Below, in pieces: positions 48,434 to 58,511 of a stretch of DNA of 64,000 nt. The position numbers and the translations under genes are program-made. The stretch covers positions 1-64,000 of the forward strand of contig NZ_JAXAFK010000002.1 of the NCBI RefSeq assembly GCF_033898505.1, written 5' to 3'. Below the pieces are notes generated by a model. The model made no database searches and was not told where the DNA came from. It was given only the letters and a program-made list of their open reading frames with translations. This DNA is from Pectobacterium carotovorum. Its GTDB lineage: Bacteria > Pseudomonadota > Gammaproteobacteria > Enterobacterales > Enterobacteriaceae. How positions within the stretch are numbered: position 1 is the stretch's first letter; each line of letters opens with the position of its first letter.

Positions 48434-48985
48434 TTAGTCTGTGGTTTCAGCCAGTTCGCGCAGATATTGGAAGATCTGGCGTGCTGATTTCGGCGGTTTG
48501 TTTGCCGCTTTCTCTTTCTGGGCATTGCGCACCAGAGAACGCAGCTGCTGACGGTCAGCGTGGGGATATAGCGCCAGAATATCGGGGACCACATCGTCTC
48601 CCTCTTCAATCAGACGGTCGCGCAGCTGTTCCAGCTTGTGGAATAACGCCACCTGCTGATTATGACGGTTGTTCAGCTTATCCAGCGCGGTTTGGATCGG
48701 CTCGGGATCGCGGGCGCGCAGCATTTTACCAATCAGCTGTAGCTGACGGCGACGGCCTTCTTTCTTGATCCGCTGCGCCAGTTCCACCGCCGCACGCAGA
48801 TCGTCATCCAACGGGATCTTCTCCAGGGCATTCTTGCCCAGGTCGACCAGTTCCGCACCAAGATCTTTCAGCGCTTCGGCATCGCGCTTTATTTCACTTT
48901 TGCTGACCCAGATAATTTCATCATCTTCGTCGTCTTCTTGGTTATCTGGGACGTCATTCAGCCAGTCTTCGTACTTTTGCTTCAT
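48434..48985 (-). CDS. darP: DarP (YjgA), ribosome-associated assembly factor
   Basis: A 183-residue, highly charged, mostly helical protein. An acidic N-terminus ([20 protein letters not shown]) is followed by the conserved LGAELVDLG and QLIGKMLR helices. It binds the late 50S subunit precursor and helps its maturation. Divergent from pmbA, as in E. coli. Confidence 0.94.
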   Translation of the reverse strand: MKQKYEDWLNDVPDNQEDDEDDEIIWVSKSEIKRDAEALKDLGAELVDLGKNALEKIPLDDDLRAAVELAQRIKKEGRRRQLQLIGKMLRARDPEPIQTALDKLNNRHNQQVALFHKLEQLRDRLIEEGDDVVPDILALYPHADRQQLRSLVRNAQKEKAANKPPKSARQIFQYLRELAETTD

Positions 48986-49023
48986 GGTTGGCTCCTAAAA
49001 AGTGTCCAGGAGCAATTCGTAAC

Positions 49024-49035
49024 GCTACGCGTAGC
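49024..49035. repeat. 12-bp perfect palindrome
   Basis: GCTACGCGTAGC between darP and pmbA, 39 bases upstream of darP. A possible operator of one of the two divergent genes; no regulator is recognised. Confidence 0.4.
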
Positions 49036-49157
49036 GGCTCCGGGATGGTGAACAGCGTGCCCACCAGCAAAAAAGAGGCTGATACTAACAGGTTTGGGCT
49101 TTGTGCGAAATTGTCCGTAGATCCTGTTAGACTAGAAAGCATTATGCTACACCATTT

Positions 49158-49215
49158 TATGCTCGTCATACTTCACGTTACCTACGTGTTGGCTGCGCGA
49201 AGTATATAGAGTATA
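49158..49215 (-). repeat. Miniature ERIC-derived element (58 bp, internal deletion)
   Basis: The left part (TATGCTCGTCATACTTCACG and GTGTTGGCTGCG) matches the outer 40 bases of an ERIC element, and the right part GAAGTATATAGAGTATA (49199-49215) matches the other end (GAATTATTTAGAGTATA in the family) with two differences. The central palindrome of about 70 bases is missing. It lies in the upstream region of pmbA. Confidence 0.65.
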
Positions 49216-49240
49216 CGCCCCTTTTGTGCTCGTTGCGGGG

Positions 49241-49285
49241 ATGATGATGGTGAGCTTTCTTCCACTCATTATGGCAGAACAATGA
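49241..49285 (+). CDS. Possible 14-codon upstream ORF coupled to pmbA
   Basis: ATG at 49241 preceded by GCGGGG; it encodes [14 protein letters not shown] and its TGA stop overlaps the pmbA ATG (ATGA, 49282-49285). pmbA itself has no clear ribosome site, so translation may depend on this short frame. Alternatively it is chance. A similar layout is not known to me. Confidence 0.3.
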   Translation: MMMVSFLPLIMAEQ

Positions 49286-50622
49286 CGATAACTACTCAGG
49301 TTGCAGAGCAGCGTAAAGCGCTGGAGCTCGCGGTGGCTCAGGCGCTGGAACTGGCGCGTGCCGGTTCTGATGCGGCAGAAGTCGCGGTGACAAAAACGAC
49401 AGGCATTAGCGTCAGTACCCGCTATGGTGACGTTGAAAATGTTGAATTCAATAGCGATGGCGCGTTGGGCATCACGGTTTATCATCAGCAGCGTAAAGGC
49501 AGCGCATCGTCTACCGATCTCAGCCCGGATGCGATAGCGCGCACTGTACAGGCCGCGCTGGATATTGCGCGCTATACCTCTGTCGATCCTTTTGCTGGTC
49601 CGGCGGATCGGGATCTTTTGGCGTTTGACGCGCCGGATCTGGATCTGTTCCATCCGACCGAGCTGGATGCGGATCGCGGCATCGAGTTAGCCGCTCGCGC
49701 AGAACAGGCCGCATTACAGGCTGATAAGCGTATCACCAACACTGAAGGTGGCAGCTTTAACAGCCACTATGGCGTTAAGGTGTTCGGCAATAGCCACGGC
49801 CTGCTGAAAAGCTACTGTTCCAGCCGTCATTCCATGTCCAGCTGTGTGATTGCCGAAGTGAATGGCGATATGGAGCGGGATTATGCCTACACCGTCGGCC
49901 GTGCGCTGGATGATTTGCGCAGCCCGGAATGGGTCGGCGAAGAGTGCGCGCGCCGCACGTTATCCCGTCTGTCACCGCGTAAGCTGCCAACCATGCAGGC
50001 ACCGGTGATGTTTTCTGCGGAAGTGGCGACCGGCCTGTTTGGCCATTTGGTTGGTGCGATCAGTGGCGGCAGTGTTTATCGTAAATCGACCTTCCTGCTG
50101 GATAAACTGGGTCAGCAGATTCTGCCGGAGTGGCTGACGATTGAGGAACAGCCGCACTTGCTCAAAGGGCTGGCTTCTACGCCGTTCGACAGCGAAGGCG
50201 TACGGACGCAGGCGCGTGAAATTGTGAAAGCAGGGGTGTTGCAGACCTGGCTGATGACGAGCTATTCCGCACGTAAATTGGGGATGAAGAGCACCGGTCA
50301 TGCGGGTGGTATTCATAACTGGCGTATTGCCGGACAAGGCCTGGATTTCAACGGCGTGCTGAAACAGATGGGCAAAGGCCTGTTGGTGACCGAATTGATG
50401 GGGCAGGGTGTGAGCGGTGTGACGGGGGATTATTCCCGTGGGGCATCCGGCTTCTGGGTCGAAAACGGCGAAATTCAGTATCCGGTCAGCGAGATTACGA
50501 TTGCGGGCAACCTGAAAGACATGCTGCGCAATATTGTGACGGTGGGGAGTGATATCGAAACCCGAAGCAATATCCAGTGTGGTTCTGTGCTGCTGCCTGA
50601 CATGAAGATCGCTGGGGAATAA
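49282..50622 (+). CDS. pmbA: PmbA (TldE), metalloprotease partner subunit
   Basis: A 446-residue protein paralogous to TldD and its heterodimer partner. Conserved [31 protein letters not shown]-terminal region and [11 protein letters not shown] near the end; the zinc-binding HEXXXH of TldD is absent, as expected. The start at 49282 has poor ribosome-site complementarity; alternative starts upstream are out of frame. With tldD at 40714 the full heterodimer is encoded within 10 kb here, unlike in E. coli. Confidence 0.94.
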   Translation: MTITTQVAEQRKALELAVAQALELARAGSDAAEVAVTKTTGISVSTRYGDVENVEFNSDGALGITVYHQQRKGSASSTDLSPDAIARTVQAALDIARYTSVDPFAGPADRDLLAFDAPDLDLFHPTELDADRGIELAARAEQAALQADKRITNTEGGSFNSHYGVKVFGNSHGLLKSYCSSRHSMSSCVIAEVNGDMERDYAYTVGRALDDLRSPEWVGEECARRTLSRLSPRKLPTMQAPVMFSAEVATGLFGHLVGAISGGSVYRKSTFLLDKLGQQILPEWLTIEEQPHLLKGLASTPFDSEGVRTQAREIVKAGVLQTWLMTSYSARKLGMKSTGHAGGIHNWRIAGQGLDFNGVLKQMGKGLLVTELMGQGVSGVTGDYSRGASGFWVENGEIQYPVSEITIAGNLKDMLRNIVTVGSDIETRSNIQCGSVLLPDMKIAGE

Positions 50623-50637
50623 ATCGGTTTTTCTTTG

Positions 50638-50676
50638 AGTAACCGTCGCCGTCGGCAGTGTCCGACGGCTGTTACT
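50638..50676. terminator. Hairpin between pmbA and rnk
   Basis: Inner 8-bp stem GCCGTCGG/CCGACGGC (50648-50655 with 50662-50669) and an outer AGTAAC/GTTACT pair (50638-50643 with 50671-50676). Lies between two convergent genes; no long U-tract on either strand. Confidence 0.5.
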
Positions 50677-50708
50677 CTATGCCGATAGTGGGCATCATAC
50701 TCGCTAAT

Positions 50709-51119
50709 TTAGCGGTGGTACTCGCCTGCGGCTTCAGGCTGATAGAGTAGTTCTAGTACTTCAATTCGCGTTTCTTCACCGTTTGGCAACTGCCAGGTGA
50801 TCGAATTTCCCACATGCATTCCCAATAGTGCCGCGCCCAGCGGAGCCATCACCGACAGCGGTTCTTGACTGTCCTTCACCGCGGCCGGATAAACCAGCGT
50901 GCGGATGTGCTCTTCGTTGGTATTCAGATCGCGGAAACGCACCCGACTATTCATGGTGACGACATGTGAGGGAATCGATGCCGAAGGCAGAATTTCCGCC
51001 CGATCCAGCTCCTCATTCAACGCCTGTGCGATATCGCTGTCCGCAAAGGCGGGCTGCTCCAATAACATATCCAGACGTTCTGCATCCAATTCACTGATTG
51101 TCAGGTTAGGCTTCGTCAT
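50709..51119 (-). CDS. rnk: Rnk, nucleoside diphosphate kinase regulator
   Basis: A 136-residue protein of the GreA/Rnk family: short N-terminal coiled coil and a C-terminal FKBP-like domain ([30 protein letters not shown]). It binds RNA polymerase near the secondary channel. It lies after the ptsO terminator and is a separate unit. Confidence 0.93.
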   Translation of the reverse strand: MTKPNLTISELDAERLDMLLEQPAFADSDIAQALNEELDRAEILPSASIPSHVVTMNSRVRFRDLNTNEEHIRTLVYPAAVKDSQEPLSVMAPLGAALLGMHVGNSITWQLPNGEETRIEVLELLYQPEAAGEYHR

Positions 51120-51151
51120 ACTCCTCTCCAGTTGGTATTTTTAGATGATAT

Positions 51152-51187
51152 AAAAATAACCCCCCGCGCCCAAAGGAGCAGGGGGTA
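51152..51187 (-). terminator. Terminator of the rpoN-ptsO operon
   Basis: Minus strand: TACCCCC...GGGGGGTTATTTTTAT, with a G/C-rich stem (right arm 51181-51186, left arm 51159-51165) and a T-rich tail. It lies about 95 bases after the ptsO stop codon. Confidence 0.75.
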
Positions 51188-51280
51188 TAAGAAAATATTA
51201 TGATTTATGTAGGTAGATAGTAGGAGGTTCGGAAGAGAAAGTGAAGCACTAAGGCTGGCAGATAGCCTGCTAAGGAAATC

Positions 51281-51553
51281 CTAGTCTTCGTCGAACCCGG
51301 CTTCGAACAGCCCGATGACGGCGGCAAGTGCCTGTTCTTCATCTGGGCCAGTGGCTTCTACTTCGATGAGTCGCCCTTTGGCGGAGTCCAGCATCAGCAT
51401 GGCAATCACGCTACTGGCTTCGGCTTCGGTGCCGCTGTCATTGCGCAGTATGACTTCCGCATCAAAGCTCTGCACCAGTTCGAACAACTTCATGGCTGGG
51501 CGAGCGTGCATACCCAGCTTGTTTTTGATTTCAACCGTTTGCCGGACTGTCAT
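51281..51553 (-). CDS. ptsO: NPr, HPr-like protein of the nitrogen PTS
   Basis: A 90-residue HPr homologue. Phosphorylated His16 in KLGMHARPA. It passes phosphate from EI-Ntr to PtsN (EIIA-Ntr). It follows rapZ by 31 bases at the end of the rpoN cluster. Confidence 0.97.
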   Translation of the reverse strand: MTVRQTVEIKNKLGMHARPAMKLFELVQSFDAEVILRNDSGTEAEASSVIAMLMLDSAKGRLIEVEATGPDEEQALAAVIGLFEAGFDED

Positions 51554-51584
51554 GGGTTACCTGGCTGTACTGGGTTGCCGACGA

Positions 51585-52442
51585 TTACGAAGGTTTACGC
51601 TTTTCCAGCGTACGATGGCGTGACTGGACGTTCTTACCGCGTGAGCGGAAGTAGTCTGCCAACTGCTCGGCGACGTAGACGGAACGGTGTTTACCGCCGG
51701 TACAGCCAATAGCGACAGTCAGATAGCTGCGATTATTGGTTTCCAGCATCGGTAGCCACAGTTCCAGATAGCTGCGGGTCTGGTAGATGAAATTGTGGAC
51801 TTCGGTATGCCTGTCGAGGAAGGACGCAACGGGCTTATCCAGACCGGTCATCGGGCGCAGTTTCGGATCCCAGTGCGGGTTCGGCAAGAAACGTACGTCA
51901 AAGACGTAATCCGCATCGATGGGGATACCGTGCTTGAAGCCGAACGATTCAAACACCATCGTAAGTTCACGCTCCCGCTTGCCGAGCAGACGGGTACGCA
52001 GCATCTCGGCCAGCTCATGTACCGACATCTCGGAGGTATCGATAATCAGGTCAGCGCGTGAACGCAGCGGCTCCAGCAGATCGCTTTCTTCATCAATGGC
52101 GCTTTCCAGCGACAGATTCTTGCTGGAGAGCGGATGCAGGCGACGGGTATCGCTATAGCGGCGGATCAACGTATTACGATCGGCATCCAGAAACAGCAAT
52201 TGAGGCGAGAAGCTGGGTGGCAGTTGCTCCATGGCATGCTCGAAGATCTCTGGCGATTCCGGCATATTGCGCACGTCAATACTGACTGCTGCGGAAATGT
52301 TACGTGCCGCAAGCGTATTAGCCAGCTCCGGCAGTAGAACCACAGGCAGGTTATCTACGCAGTAGAACCCCATATCTTCCAGTGCGCGCAGGGCGACAGA
52401 TTTCCCTGAACCTGAGCGACCACTGACAATCATCAGCACCAT
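51585..52442 (-). CDS. rapZ: RapZ, RNase adaptor for GlmZ
   Basis: A 285-residue protein with Walker A GRSGSGKS (8-15) and a C-terminal domain that binds the small RNAs GlmY/GlmZ and glucosamine-6-phosphate; [15 protein letters not shown] is the C-terminal ligand loop. It brings GlmZ to RNase E and so adjusts glmS. Start at 52442 has AGGGGAG upstream; the frame extends a few codons to a TTG without a ribosome site. Confidence 0.96.
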   Translation of the reverse strand: MVLMIVSGRSGSGKSVALRALEDMGFYCVDNLPVVLLPELANTLAARNISAAVSIDVRNMPESPEIFEHAMEQLPPSFSPQLLFLDADRNTLIRRYSDTRRLHPLSSKNLSLESAIDEESDLLEPLRSRADLIIDTSEMSVHELAEMLRTRLLGKRERELTMVFESFGFKHGIPIDADYVFDVRFLPNPHWDPKLRPMTGLDKPVASFLDRHTEVHNFIYQTRSYLELWLPMLETNNRSYLTVAIGCTGGKHRSVYVAEQLADYFRSRGKNVQSRHRTLEKRKPS

Positions 52443-52605
52443 CTGACGACTCCCCTCTGGCAACGTGATGGCGAATTCTCATTGCCACTGTTTTTATAAA
52501 AAAGTGATGTATAGCTAAAAAAATGACGGCTTCGCGCAGGGATTGCAAGCATTCTCTGAACCCAACGCGGATCGCCCGTCATCGTGAGCATGACGGCCAT
52601 CCGAC

Positions 52606-53079
52606 TTAACCGGCTTCCGTCATAATCTGGTACAGCTCTTCATCGCTTTGCGCCGCACGCAGGCGTCGGCAAACCGTTTTATCCGCCAGCCGCTTGGCAA
52701 CAAGCGACAGGGTATGCAAATGGGTTTTACATTGTTCCGCCGGAACCAGCAAGGCAAAAAGCAGATCAACGGCCTGATTATCAATAGCATCGAAAGCGAT
52801 CGGTTGCTCTAACTGGATGAAAACACCGATGGCGCCCAGCGCATTATCGTCTTCCAGCTTGCCGTGAGGAATGGCAATGCCGCCGCCGATTCCCGTGCTG
52901 CCCATCCGCTCCCGGGTCAGGATGGCATCAAAGATAATCTGCGAAGGAATGTTAAGCTGCCTGGCGGCCAGCTCGCTGATAATTTCCAATGCCCGTTTCT
53001 TACTCTGGCAGTGGACGGTGCTTCGGGTGCACTCAGGACGTAATACGGTGCTGAGTTGCAATACGGGATCGTGGTTCAT
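52606..53079 (-). CDS. ptsN: EIIA-Ntr, nitrogen PTS regulator
   Basis: A 157-residue EIIA of the fructose/mannitol family. Phosphorylated His72 in GGGIAIPHGKLE. It regulates K+ uptake and phosphate sensor kinases depending on its phosphorylation. The start at 53079 (MNHDPVLQLSTVL) matches E. coli; a TTG-initiated longer frame lacks support. It follows hpf by 96 bases. Confidence 0.95.
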   Translation of the reverse strand: MNHDPVLQLSTVLRPECTRSTVHCQSKKRALEIISELAARQLNIPSQIIFDAILTRERMGSTGIGGGIAIPHGKLEDDNALGAIGVFIQLEQPIAFDAIDNQAVDLLFALLVPAEQCKTHLHTLSLVAKRLADKTVCRRLRAAQSDEELYQIMTEAG

Positions 53080-53175
53080 TTTATTTTCACTTAACGACGC
53101 TTTCACTTCTGGTGATCCCGACCCATCCGATGGATGGGTCGAGTTTGTTCCTTTGCCAAACGGCAAAGGAGAAAA

Positions 53176-53463
53176 TTAGTGCTGCTTGAGTTTATCTTTA
53201 TGCTTATTGAGCTGTCTTGCCAGTTTATCAATCAATAAATCTATCGCGGCGTACATATCTTCCGCTTCTGAGGTTGCATGCAGCTCGCCACCATTAACGT
53301 GGAGCGTGGCCTCGGCAATTTGCTGAACTTTTTCCACTCTCAATACCACATTGACCTGATTAATCCGGTCAAAATACTGCTCTAATTTGGCAAACTTGCC
53401 ATTCACAAAATCACGCAGCGGTTCAGTGATCTCGATGTGGTGTCCGGTAATGTTGAGCTGCAT
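53176..53463 (-). CDS. hpf: Hibernation promoting factor (short form)
   Basis: A 95-residue ribosome-hibernation protein (YhbH/HPF). Starts MQLNITGHHIEIT; the length is as in E. coli, without the C-terminal dimerisation domain of long HPF. It binds the 30S A/P region and stabilises 100S ribosomes in stationary phase. AAGGAAG precedes the ATG; the upstream part of the frame overlaps rpoN. Confidence 0.96.
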   Translation of the reverse strand: MQLNITGHHIEITEPLRDFVNGKFAKLEQYFDRINQVNVVLRVEKVQQIAEATLHVNGGELHATSEAEDMYAAIDLLIDKLARQLNKHKDKLKQH

Positions 53464-53486
53464 AGTGTCTTCCTTCTCTGTTGAGA

Positions 53487-54920
53487 TCAAATCAGTTGTT
53501 TACGCTGATTTGATGGTGGGATAGATAAAGACTCTCGGTATTTTGCCACGGTACGGCGTGCCACGATGATGCCCTGATCGGAGAGCTGTGCCGTAAGCTT
53601 GCTGTCGCTTAGTGGTTTGACGGGGTTTTCCGCCGCAATAAGCTTCTTCACCAGCGCGCGAATTGCCGTTGACGAGGCTTCTCCGCCGCTATCGGTATTC
53701 ACATGGCTGGAGAAGAAATATTTTAGTTCAAAAATGCCGCGCGGACTGTGCAGGAACTTCTGTGTCGTCACGCGTGAGATGGTGGACTCATGCATATCCA
53801 CCGCCTGGGCGATATCTGCCAGTACCATGGGCTTCATGAATTCTTCACCCTGCTCGAAGAAATCCTGCTGCTGTTCGACTATGCAGCGGGTCACTTTCAG
53901 CAGCGTGTCGTTACGACTTTCCAGGCTTTTGATGAGCCAGCGCGCCTCTTGCAGATTACTGCGGATAAATTGCCCGTCGCTGTCGTTGCGTGCGCTGTTG
54001 CCCAGTGCCGCATACTGCTGGTTAATCTGTAGGCGGGGAACGCTGTCGGTGTTGAGTTCTACAGCCCAGATGCCCTGGACTTTGCGCACAAGCACGTCAG
54101 GAATCACATATTCAGATTCGCCGGTGTTGATCGACTGCCCTGGCCGTGGATCGAGCGATTGGATCAGCGCCAGCGCTTCTTTCAGCACGTCTTCTTTCAG
54201 ACGCGTGACGCGGATCAGACTACGGAAATCATGGTTGGCTAACAGATCGAGATGATCGCTGACGATCAGGCGGGCTTCGACCAGACGCGGCGTGCTGTCA
54301 GCAAACTGGGAAAGCTGCACCAGCAGGCAGTCGCGCAGATCGCGAGCGGCGACGCCAACGGGATCAAAGCGCTGCACGCGTTTGAGTACGGCTTCGACTT
54401 CTTCCAACGTCACATCGTCGTCGCCGATGCTGTCGAGAATGTCCTCCAGCGGCACAGTCAGGTAGCCGGTGTTGTCCACGGCATCGACGATAGAGGTCGC
54501 GATAGCTGCGTCGGTGTCTGAAAACGGTGTGAGTTCGACCTGCCACATCAGGTAATCCTGAAGCGTTTGCGTGGTTTCGCCTTGATAAATTGGCAGTTCT
54601 TCATCGCGATAGTCGGTGCCGGTGCCTGACGGTGTGCCTGCGGAGTAAATCTCATCCCAGGTGGCGTCTAGCGGCAATTCTTCCGGCATGTCCTTCTGTT
54701 CCAGAGCTTCACCGGTATCCAGTGAATCGCTGTCTGCCTTTTCAAATGACTCGATTTCGTCGTGTTGATCCGTTTGTTCGAGCAACGGATTGCTTTCCAG
54801 CGCCTGTTGAATTTCCTGTTGCAATTCAAGCGTGGACAGTTGCAACAGGCGGATGGCCTGTTGGAGCTGTGGGGTCATGGCCAGTTGCTGGCTAAGCCTG
54901 AGTTGCAAACCTTGCTTCAT
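53487..54920 (-). CDS. rpoN: RNA polymerase sigma-54 factor
   Basis: A 477-residue sigma-54. Region I is Gln/Leu-rich ([22 protein letters not shown] type), region II acidic, region III binds core and the -12 element, and the C-terminal RpoN box [12 protein letters not shown] reads the -24 element. It recognises TGGCAC-N5-TTGC promoters such as the candidate before aapJ at 4978-4993. It needs activators such as NtrC. Conserved between lptB and hpf. Confidence 0.97.
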   Translation of the reverse strand: MKQGLQLRLSQQLAMTPQLQQAIRLLQLSTLELQQEIQQALESNPLLEQTDQHDEIESFEKADSDSLDTGEALEQKDMPEELPLDATWDEIYSAGTPSGTGTDYRDEELPIYQGETTQTLQDYLMWQVELTPFSDTDAAIATSIVDAVDNTGYLTVPLEDILDSIGDDDVTLEEVEAVLKRVQRFDPVGVAARDLRDCLLVQLSQFADSTPRLVEARLIVSDHLDLLANHDFRSLIRVTRLKEDVLKEALALIQSLDPRPGQSINTGESEYVIPDVLVRKVQGIWAVELNTDSVPRLQINQQYAALGNSARNDSDGQFIRSNLQEARWLIKSLESRNDTLLKVTRCIVEQQQDFFEQGEEFMKPMVLADIAQAVDMHESTISRVTTQKFLHSPRGIFELKYFFSSHVNTDSGGEASSTAIRALVKKLIAAENPVKPLSDSKLTAQLSDQGIIVARRTVAKYRESLSIPPSNQRKQLI

Positions 54921-54969
54921 AAATCGCGCTAACGTCCCATAAGTACTGCAAAGATAAAATATTACCCTA

Positions 54970-55695
54970 TCAGAGTCGGAAGCCTTCGCCCAGATAGACG
55001 CGTTTCACCTGCTCATCGGCCAGAATATCGGTCGGTGAACCGTGGGCGATCAGGTTGCCCTGACTCACGATGTAGGCTCGTTCACAGACATCAAGCGTTT
55101 CGCGGACGTTATGATCGGTAATCAGCACGCCGAGCCCGCTGTCACGCAGATGCTCAATGATTTTTTTAATATCCAGTACGGAGATCGGGTCTACGCCCGC
55201 AAACGGTTCATCCAGCAGGATGAACTTCGGATTCGCCGCCAGCGCACGCGCAATCTCTACGCGGCGTCTTTCCCCACCGGACAGCGATTGTCCCAGACTA
55301 TCGCGCAAATGAATAATATGGAATTCTTCCATTAGCTCATTGGCACGATCTTCCTGCTGCTCGGTCGTCAGATCTTTACGGATCTGTAACACCGCCATCA
55401 GGTTGTCATAGACGCTTAAGCGACGAAAAATAGAGGCTTCCTGCGGCAGGTAGCCGATACCGCGCAGAGCGCGTTCGTGCAGGGGAAGCAGGCTGATGTC
55501 GTCGTCGTCAATAACAATGCGTCCTTCATCACGTGGGACGATACCCACGACCATGTAGAACGTTGTTGTTTTGCCGGCGCCGTTCGGCCCGAGCAGGCCG
55601 ACGATTTCACCGGAATTGACGGTGAGGCTGACGTTTTCGACGACCTTACGGCCTTTGTACGCCTTGGCCAGATTTTCTGCGGTTAATGTTGCCAT
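54970..55695 (-). CDS. lptB: LPS export ABC ATPase
   Basis: A 241-residue ATPase that powers LPS extraction by LptFG. Walker [10 protein letters not shown] (about 37-45), signature LSGGERRR, Walker B FILLDEP and switch His in [10 protein letters not shown]. It starts 3 bases after the lptA stop. LptF and LptG are encoded elsewhere, as is usual. Confidence 0.97.
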   Translation of the reverse strand: MATLTAENLAKAYKGRKVVENVSLTVNSGEIVGLLGPNGAGKTTTFYMVVGIVPRDEGRIVIDDDDISLLPLHERALRGIGYLPQEASIFRRLSVYDNLMAVLQIRKDLTTEQQEDRANELMEEFHIIHLRDSLGQSLSGGERRRVEIARALAANPKFILLDEPFAGVDPISVLDIKKIIEHLRDSGLGVLITDHNVRETLDVCERAYIVSQGNLIAHGSPTDILADEQVKRVYLGEGFRL

Positions 55696-55698
55696 AAC

Positions 55699-56271
55699 TT
55701 ATTCAGTGACCCGTGGTTGCGGTTGCTGAGAACGAGAAGGCTGGCTCTTGTTCTCTTTCTCCTGAAGCTGAGAGGGGACCAACACCGTCGTCACGCGCTT
55801 TCCTTTTTCGCTGGTCGCTTCCATCTGCTGCTGTTTCACCAGATAGGTGATGCGATCGCCTTTTACATTGCTATCCTGCTGTTCCAGATAGGCATTGCCT
55901 GTCAGCACCAGAAAGTCTTTGGCCAGTTCGTAGCGGATTTTCTGCGCGTGACCTTTTACCGGTTTGCCGTTGTCCTGCATCTGGTAGAACGTCACGGGGT
56001 TACCGTAGCCTTCCACCACTTCACTGCCTTGCGTGCCCTGTGGGCGCGTCACGACGACCTTGTCGGCTTTCACTTCAATCGTCCCTTGCTTCACGACAAC
56101 ATTGCCGGTGAACGTCACCGTGTTGCCCTGCATGTCCAGAGACTGCTGTGCTGAATCAATGTGAATAGGTTGGTTGCTATCGCCAGTGACGGCAAAGGCG
56201 GAAACGCTGACGGCGAACAGCGAGCTGGCGATCAGGGTGTTACGCATCAGATTATTGGTTTTGGATTTCAT
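55699..56271 (-). CDS. lptA: LptA, periplasmic LPS bridge protein
   Basis: A 190-residue OstA-like beta-jellyroll that forms the LPS bridge across the periplasm. Signal peptide to about residue 28 (VSAFA). Core: IDSAQQSLDMQGNTVTFTGNVVVKQG. Longer hydrophilic tail rich in Gln/Pro/Ser at the C-terminus (LQEKENKSQPSRSQQPQ). It overlaps lptC by 20 bases. Confidence 0.95.
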   Translation of the reverse strand: MKSKTNNLMRNTLIASSLFAVSVSAFAVTGDSNQPIHIDSAQQSLDMQGNTVTFTGNVVVKQGTIEVKADKVVVTRPQGTQGSEVVEGYGNPVTFYQMQDNGKPVKGHAQKIRYELAKDFLVLTGNAYLEQQDSNVKGDRITYLVKQQQMEATSEKGKRVTTVLVPSQLQEKENKSQPSRSQQPQPRVTE

Positions 56272-56818
56272 AAGAGGTTTTTACCTTTTCGATCAACTCG
56301 GCCGTTTTGTTACGCAGATTTCCGCGCATTTTCATTCCGCTTGAGGTAAAGCTGGTGCCGTACAGGGTGACCTCATCATCGGACGAAACGTCCTGCGTCA
56401 CCAGATTCACCTGGGCATTATTCGTTGTGATGCGCTGAAGCTGTGCGTCTTTCGTCAGGCTATTCACCTCGACGTGGCCGTACAGATAGAGCATCTTGTC
56501 TTTTGTCAGCTTGGCGCGGTCGGCGCGTACTGACCAGGTTGCCGTCCCCTGTTCGTTGAACAGCGTGGCAACGGGAGCGGTAAACCAACTCAACTGCTCG
56601 TCGTTGAAATACTCCGCTTTTTCCGAAATCAGTCTATAACTCAGCTTACCCGCAGGGCTGTATACCTGAGTGTTGGTTTTCTCGCTGGTATAGACCGGTA
56701 CGGCGGGGTCGTTTGCATCCGGTGCCGCTACCGTGTCGTCATCCGCAATATTCCAGCCGATAAGGATAAGCACCAACAGGGCCAGAAAAGCGGTGAGCCA
56801 ACGCTTGGTTTTACTCAT
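56252..56818 (-). CDS. lptC: LptC, inner-membrane LPS transport protein
   Basis: A 188-residue bitopic protein: an N-terminal membrane segment (about 6-24) and a periplasmic OstA-like jellyroll ending SSGMKMRGNLRNKTAELIEKV. It receives LPS from LptFGB and hands it to LptA. It overlaps kdsC by 4 bases and lptA by 20. Confidence 0.95.
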   Translation of the reverse strand: MSKTKRWLTAFLALLVLILIGWNIADDDTVAAPDANDPAVPVYTSEKTNTQVYSPAGKLSYRLISEKAEYFNDEQLSWFTAPVATLFNEQGTATWSVRADRAKLTKDKMLYLYGHVEVNSLTKDAQLQRITTNNAQVNLVTQDVSSDDEVTLYGTSFTSSGMKMRGNLRNKTAELIEKVKTSYEIQNQ

Positions 56819-57381
56819 ATTGACAACCCTTTGGCATGCTCCAGCTTGTCCTGCGAGAACAGAATCAAATCACACAACTCACGCACTGCGCCACGCCCTC
56901 CCGCAATGCGGGTGACATAATCTGCGCGTGGTAACAACAGCGGGTGGGCGTCAGCCACGGCGACGCTCAACCCGACCTGCGCCATCACCGGCCAGTCGAT
57001 CATATCGTCGCCGATATACGCGACCTGACTTGCCGTTACTGATAGTTTATCCAACAGATCGTTGAAGGCCAAAACCTTATCCGATTGCCCCTGATAAAGA
57101 TGGTTGATGCCCAGTGTTTTACACCGATCTTCCAGCAGTTTTGCTGAACGACCGGTAATGATGGCGACCTCAATATCGGACGTCAGCAAGCAGCGAATAC
57201 CATAGCCGTCGCGGACGTTAAAGGCTTTCAGCTCTTCGCCGTGATTACCCATATAAATCAGACCATCGGACATCACGCCGTCAACGTCGCAGATTAACAG
57301 GCGAACCTCACGGGCTTTATCCAGTACCTGTTGATCGACAGGCCCATAGCAGGTATCGGTTTGCGCCCTGACTTCACTCAT
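56815..57381 (-). CDS. kdsC: 3-deoxy-D-manno-octulosonate 8-phosphate phosphatase
   Basis: A 188-residue HAD-family phosphatase of the C0 (cap-less) type. Motif I LLICDVDGVMSDG with the nucleophile Asp, and IGDDMIDWPVM as motif III. It gives free Kdo for LPS. It follows kdsD by 19 bases. Confidence 0.96.
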   Translation of the reverse strand: MSEVRAQTDTCYGPVDQQVLDKAREVRLLICDVDGVMSDGLIYMGNHGEELKAFNVRDGYGIRCLLTSDIEVAIITGRSAKLLEDRCKTLGINHLYQGQSDKVLAFNDLLDKLSVTASQVAYIGDDMIDWPVMAQVGLSVAVADAHPLLLPRADYVTRIAGGRGAVRELCDLILFSQDKLEHAKGLSI

Positions 57382-57400
57382 TCACTATTATCCTTTCTTT

Positions 57401-58456
57401 TTAAACCACGCCAGCCCGCAGCATATCGTGCATATGGACGATCCCGACCAGACGATCGTTTTCTGCCACTAGCACTGAGGTAATGTGGCGCGACTGCATC
57501 AGGTTAAGTGCATCCACCGCCAGCGTTTGCGGTGCGACCCGGATGCCGCCCGCGGTCATCACATCAGCAATGCGCGCGCTGTTCAAGTCAATATTCATGT
57601 CGAAGATGCGGCGCAGGTCACCATCGGTAAAGATGCCTTGAATTTTCATATCCGCCTCGCAGATTACCGTCATACCCAGATTTTTGCGCGTAATTTCCAC
57701 CAGCGCATCACGCAGCGAGGCATCGTGTGGGACATGGGGAATCTCATCACCCGAATGCATGATATCGCTGACGCGCAGTAAAAGTTTGCGGCCGAGTGCG
57801 CCACCGGGGTGAGAAAGGGCGAAATCTTCGGCGGTAAAGCCGCGTGCCTGTAGCAAGGCTACGGCCAGCGCATCCCCCATAACCAGCGTCGCGGTGGTGC
57901 TGGAAGTGGGTGCCAGACCGAGCGGGCAGGCTTCCTGTGGGACGTGGACGCACAGGTGAATATCTGCCGCCTTACCCATTGTACTTTCCGGTGCGCTGGT
58001 CATGCAGATTAGGAACACTTTCTGGCGTTTCAGAACGGGAATCAGCGACAGAATTTCATGAGACTCGCCGGAGTTGGAAATGGCGATCACGATATCGTGC
58101 GGCGTCACCATACCGAGGTCGCCGTGGCTGGCTTCGCCCGGATGAACAAAAAAAGCAGGTGTACCGGTGCTGGCGAAGGTCGCGGCAATCTTACAGCCGA
58201 TGTGGCCGGATTTGCCCATTCCCATTACCACCACTTTGCCCTGGCAATCGAATATCTTTTTGCAGGCAAGGGTAAAATTGTCATCAATGTACTGGTCTAA
58301 TTGCGCAAGCCCATCGCGCTCGATACTCAGTACCTGCTTGCCCGCCTGCTTGAAGTCGAAATTGGCTGGTAGCGCATGAGCGGCTTGTTGTGCATGATCG
58401 GATTGTGCACGGTCAGACTGCTGTTTTAGATGAGCATCTTGTTCAAACTGTGACAT
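57401..58456 (-). CDS. kdsD: D-arabinose 5-phosphate isomerase
   Basis: A 351-residue enzyme that makes arabinose 5-phosphate, the first Kdo precursor. A sugar-isomerase (SIS) domain with GMGKSGHIG and SNSGESHE is followed by two CBS domains (C-terminal half). It is about 23 residues longer than E. coli KdsD because of an N-terminal Gln/Ser/His-rich extension (about residues 4-30). The ATG at 58456 has AGGA at 8 bases, so the extension is probably real. Confidence 0.94.
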   Translation of the reverse strand: MSQFEQDAHLKQQSDRAQSDHAQQAAHALPANFDFKQAGKQVLSIERDGLAQLDQYIDDNFTLACKKIFDCQGKVVVMGMGKSGHIGCKIAATFASTGTPAFFVHPGEASHGDLGMVTPHDIVIAISNSGESHEILSLIPVLKRQKVFLICMTSAPESTMGKAADIHLCVHVPQEACPLGLAPTSSTTATLVMGDALAVALLQARGFTAEDFALSHPGGALGRKLLLRVSDIMHSGDEIPHVPHDASLRDALVEITRKNLGMTVICEADMKIQGIFTDGDLRRIFDMNIDLNSARIADVMTAGGIRVAPQTLAVDALNLMQSRHITSVLVAENDRLVGIVHMHDMLRAGVV

Positions 58457-58511
58457 ACCAATAGTCCTGATTATAATGAAAAACAGAGCGTCTTATGAAA
58501 AACAAAACTTC

